NCBI GenBank assembly: GCA_030426705.1
Contig: JAUHXW010000171.1
Location: forward strand, 1 to 6,480
Reading direction: 5' to 3'
Origin: Gammaproteobacteria bacterium
Lineage (GTDB): Bacteria > Pseudomonadota > Gammaproteobacteria > Xanthomonadales > Marinicellaceae
DNA length: 6,480 bases
Each line of letters starts with the position of its first letter. Position 1 is the first letter of the stretch. Below, in pieces: positions 5,410 to 6,480 of this stretch. The notes under the pieces are model-generated. The model was not told the DNA's origin. It was given only the letters and a program-made list of their open reading frames with translations, and searched no databases. A program made the position numbers and the translations under genes.

Positions 5410-6480
5410 ATGTCTGTAGATAAGTTAAGCAAAGATGAACTGTTAAAAAAAGTTCTCGCTTTAGAGACCCAACAGGCGTTCGACTTCCTTAAATCAGCCA
5501 ACGCCGAAGCCAAAATCATTGATGAAGTTGCTTTATTACTCAGTCCTTCAGAAACCCGAACTTTGTTCTTAGAGGAAAGGGGGTTGCTGGATGCAGTGAT
5601 TGAGCCTAATCAAAAGCAGGATTTATCAGGCACAACCATCCAAAACATTGAATTGCAAAAACCACTGGGTGAAGGTGGCATGGGCGCTGTTTACCTGGCT
5701 ACTGACACGACTTTACAACGACAGGTGGCGGTTAAAGCTTTGCACAACTCTCACCAAATCAGCCCCAATGTTCAGGCGCGATTTCGCCGCGAGGCTTTGA
5801 TATTGTCACAGTTGGATCACCCCAATATCTGCCGGATATACAACCTGATTGAAACGGAACAAGCTGATTATCTGGTGCTGGAGTTAATCAAGGGACAAAC
5901 CTTGAAAAACACAAAGGTACAGTCTCTGTCCAAAGCCCGCAAGTTTGAAATTGCTTTGTCTTTGTTACGAGCATTGAAAGCTGCGCACAGTAAAAACATC
6001 ATTCACCGTGACTTAAAGCCTGAAAATATCATGATTGATGCTCGTGGTGAAGTTAAAGTCTTGGATTTTGGCATTTCCAGATTAGGTGAATCACCCAGGT
6101 CACAACAAGCAGTCCATCCCGAAAATAAAGAAATCACCAGTCAAACCGTACAAGGCACCGTGATGGGCACATTGACTTATATGTCTCCGGAACAAGCAGC
6201 AGGCGAAGAACTGACCACAGCATCAGATATATACACTTTGGGTTTGGTGTTCCAGGAAATTTTTTCTCAAACACCCGTATACGAAGATGATCTGACTGCT
6301 GAGCAGCTGCTGAAACATTCCACAGCCGCTGAGACGCAAAAACCCACCGATTTGCCTCATGATTTAACCCAACTGATACAACGGATGAAGTCAAAAGTCC
6401 CAGCTGAACGGCCCACTGCCGTTGATGCCATTGAATTGTTGGAAAAAATCAAGCACAAACCGGTAAGACGTTTGCGATAT
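5410..6480 (+). CDS. Ser/Thr protein kinase (PknB/Hanks type), N-terminal 357 codons, open at the window edge
   Basis: This is a bacterial eukaryotic-like kinase that would phosphorylate proteins on Ser/Thr. The kinase domain runs from about residue 80 to 348 and every catalytic motif is present: glycine loop GEGGMGAVY (87-95), VAVK with K109, helix-C E128 (RREALILSQLDHPNI), HRDLKPEN (D201, N206), DFG (219-221), the activation segment GTVMGTLTYMSPEQ (249-262), D273, and R334 in ERPTA. It should be an active kinase. Before it lies an N-terminal segment of about 78 residues (ETQQAFDFLKSANAEAKIID and LLLSPSETRTLFLEERGLLD). This loosely resembles the short leucine-rich region preceding many proteobacterial kinases of this class. 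The basic KHKPVRRLRY at the window end is where such proteins often have a juxtamembrane stretch, so a membrane helix and sensor domain may follow; that is inference. GGGAAG precedes the ATG, which lies 24 bases after the upp stop. Confidence 0.93.
   Translation, partial: MSVDKLSKDELLKKVLALETQQAFDFLKSANAEAKIIDEVALLLSPSETRTLFLEERGLLDAVIEPNQKQDLSGTTIQNIELQKPLGEGGMGAVYLATDTTLQRQVAVKALHNSHQISPNVQARFRREALILSQLDHPNICRIYNLIETEQADYLVLELIKGQTLKNTKVQSLSKARKFEIALSLLRALKAAHSKNIIHRDLKPENIMIDARGEVKVLDFGISRLGESPRSQQAVHPENKEITSQTVQGTVMGTLTYMSPEQAAGEELTTASDIYTLGLVFQEIFSQTPVYEDDLTAEQLLKHSTAAETQKPTDLPHDLTQLIQRMKSKVPAERPTAVDAIELLEKIKHKPVRRLRY

Noticed and set aside
5600..5800. Plus-strand frame of 66 codons
   Set aside because: It is an out-of-frame shadow of the kinase, whose own frame holds all catalytic motifs.
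6134..6394. Minus-strand frame of 86 codons
   Set aside because: It is antisense to the kinase activation segment and C-lobe and has no recognisable content.

Overview
The window looks like chromosomal DNA of a gammaproteobacterium. GC is moderate to low by eye. BioB and a 208-residue Upp are both of proteobacterial type, and the two exported proteins are typical of marine or aquatic heterotrophs. Both exported proteins end in a short acidic-aromatic tail (D-D-x-I-F-x-x-x-F-E). I associate that tail, from memory and without a search, with secreted proteins of Marinicella-like and Xanthomonadales-related bacteria, so the taxonomic placement is inference. I see no sign of a phage, transposon, CRISPR array, tRNA or rRNA.

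Layout. Positions 1-474 hold the N-terminal 158 codons of biotin synthase (bioB, minus strand), cut by the window edge. A 190-base divergent spacer (475-664) carries a promoter facing each way. Positions 665-2254 encode a signal-peptide-bearing M64 (IgA-peptidase-like) zinc metallopeptidase. It converges on a minus-strand gene (2367-3557) for an exported PQQ-dependent sugar dehydrogenase-like beta-propeller. Between them is a 13-bp perfect inverted repeat without a T-tract. Further along the minus strand come an unrecognised small protein (3740-4048, reading frame open to 4120 with no ordinary start codon) and, just upstream of it, a membrane-anchored XRE-type regulator (4126-4617). A divergent spacer (4618-4758) with a dyad and an extended -10 promoter separates these from uracil phosphoribosyltransferase (upp, 4759-5385). 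A Ser/Thr protein kinase follows 24 bases downstream (5410 to the window end).

How the genes relate. bioB (cofactor synthesis) and upp (pyrimidine salvage) are housekeeping genes. The M64 peptidase and the PQQ-type propeller are exported and share the C-terminal tail, so they may use the same export or surface-anchoring route although they are on opposite strands. The XRE regulator and the small protein look like one transcription unit. The regulator's likely operator region also contains the upp promoter. The upp-kinase spacing suggests co-transcription. Nothing here is a clear new defence or mobile system. The best leads are the shared C-terminal tail, the small protein with no normal start codon, and the dyad overlapping the upp promoter.
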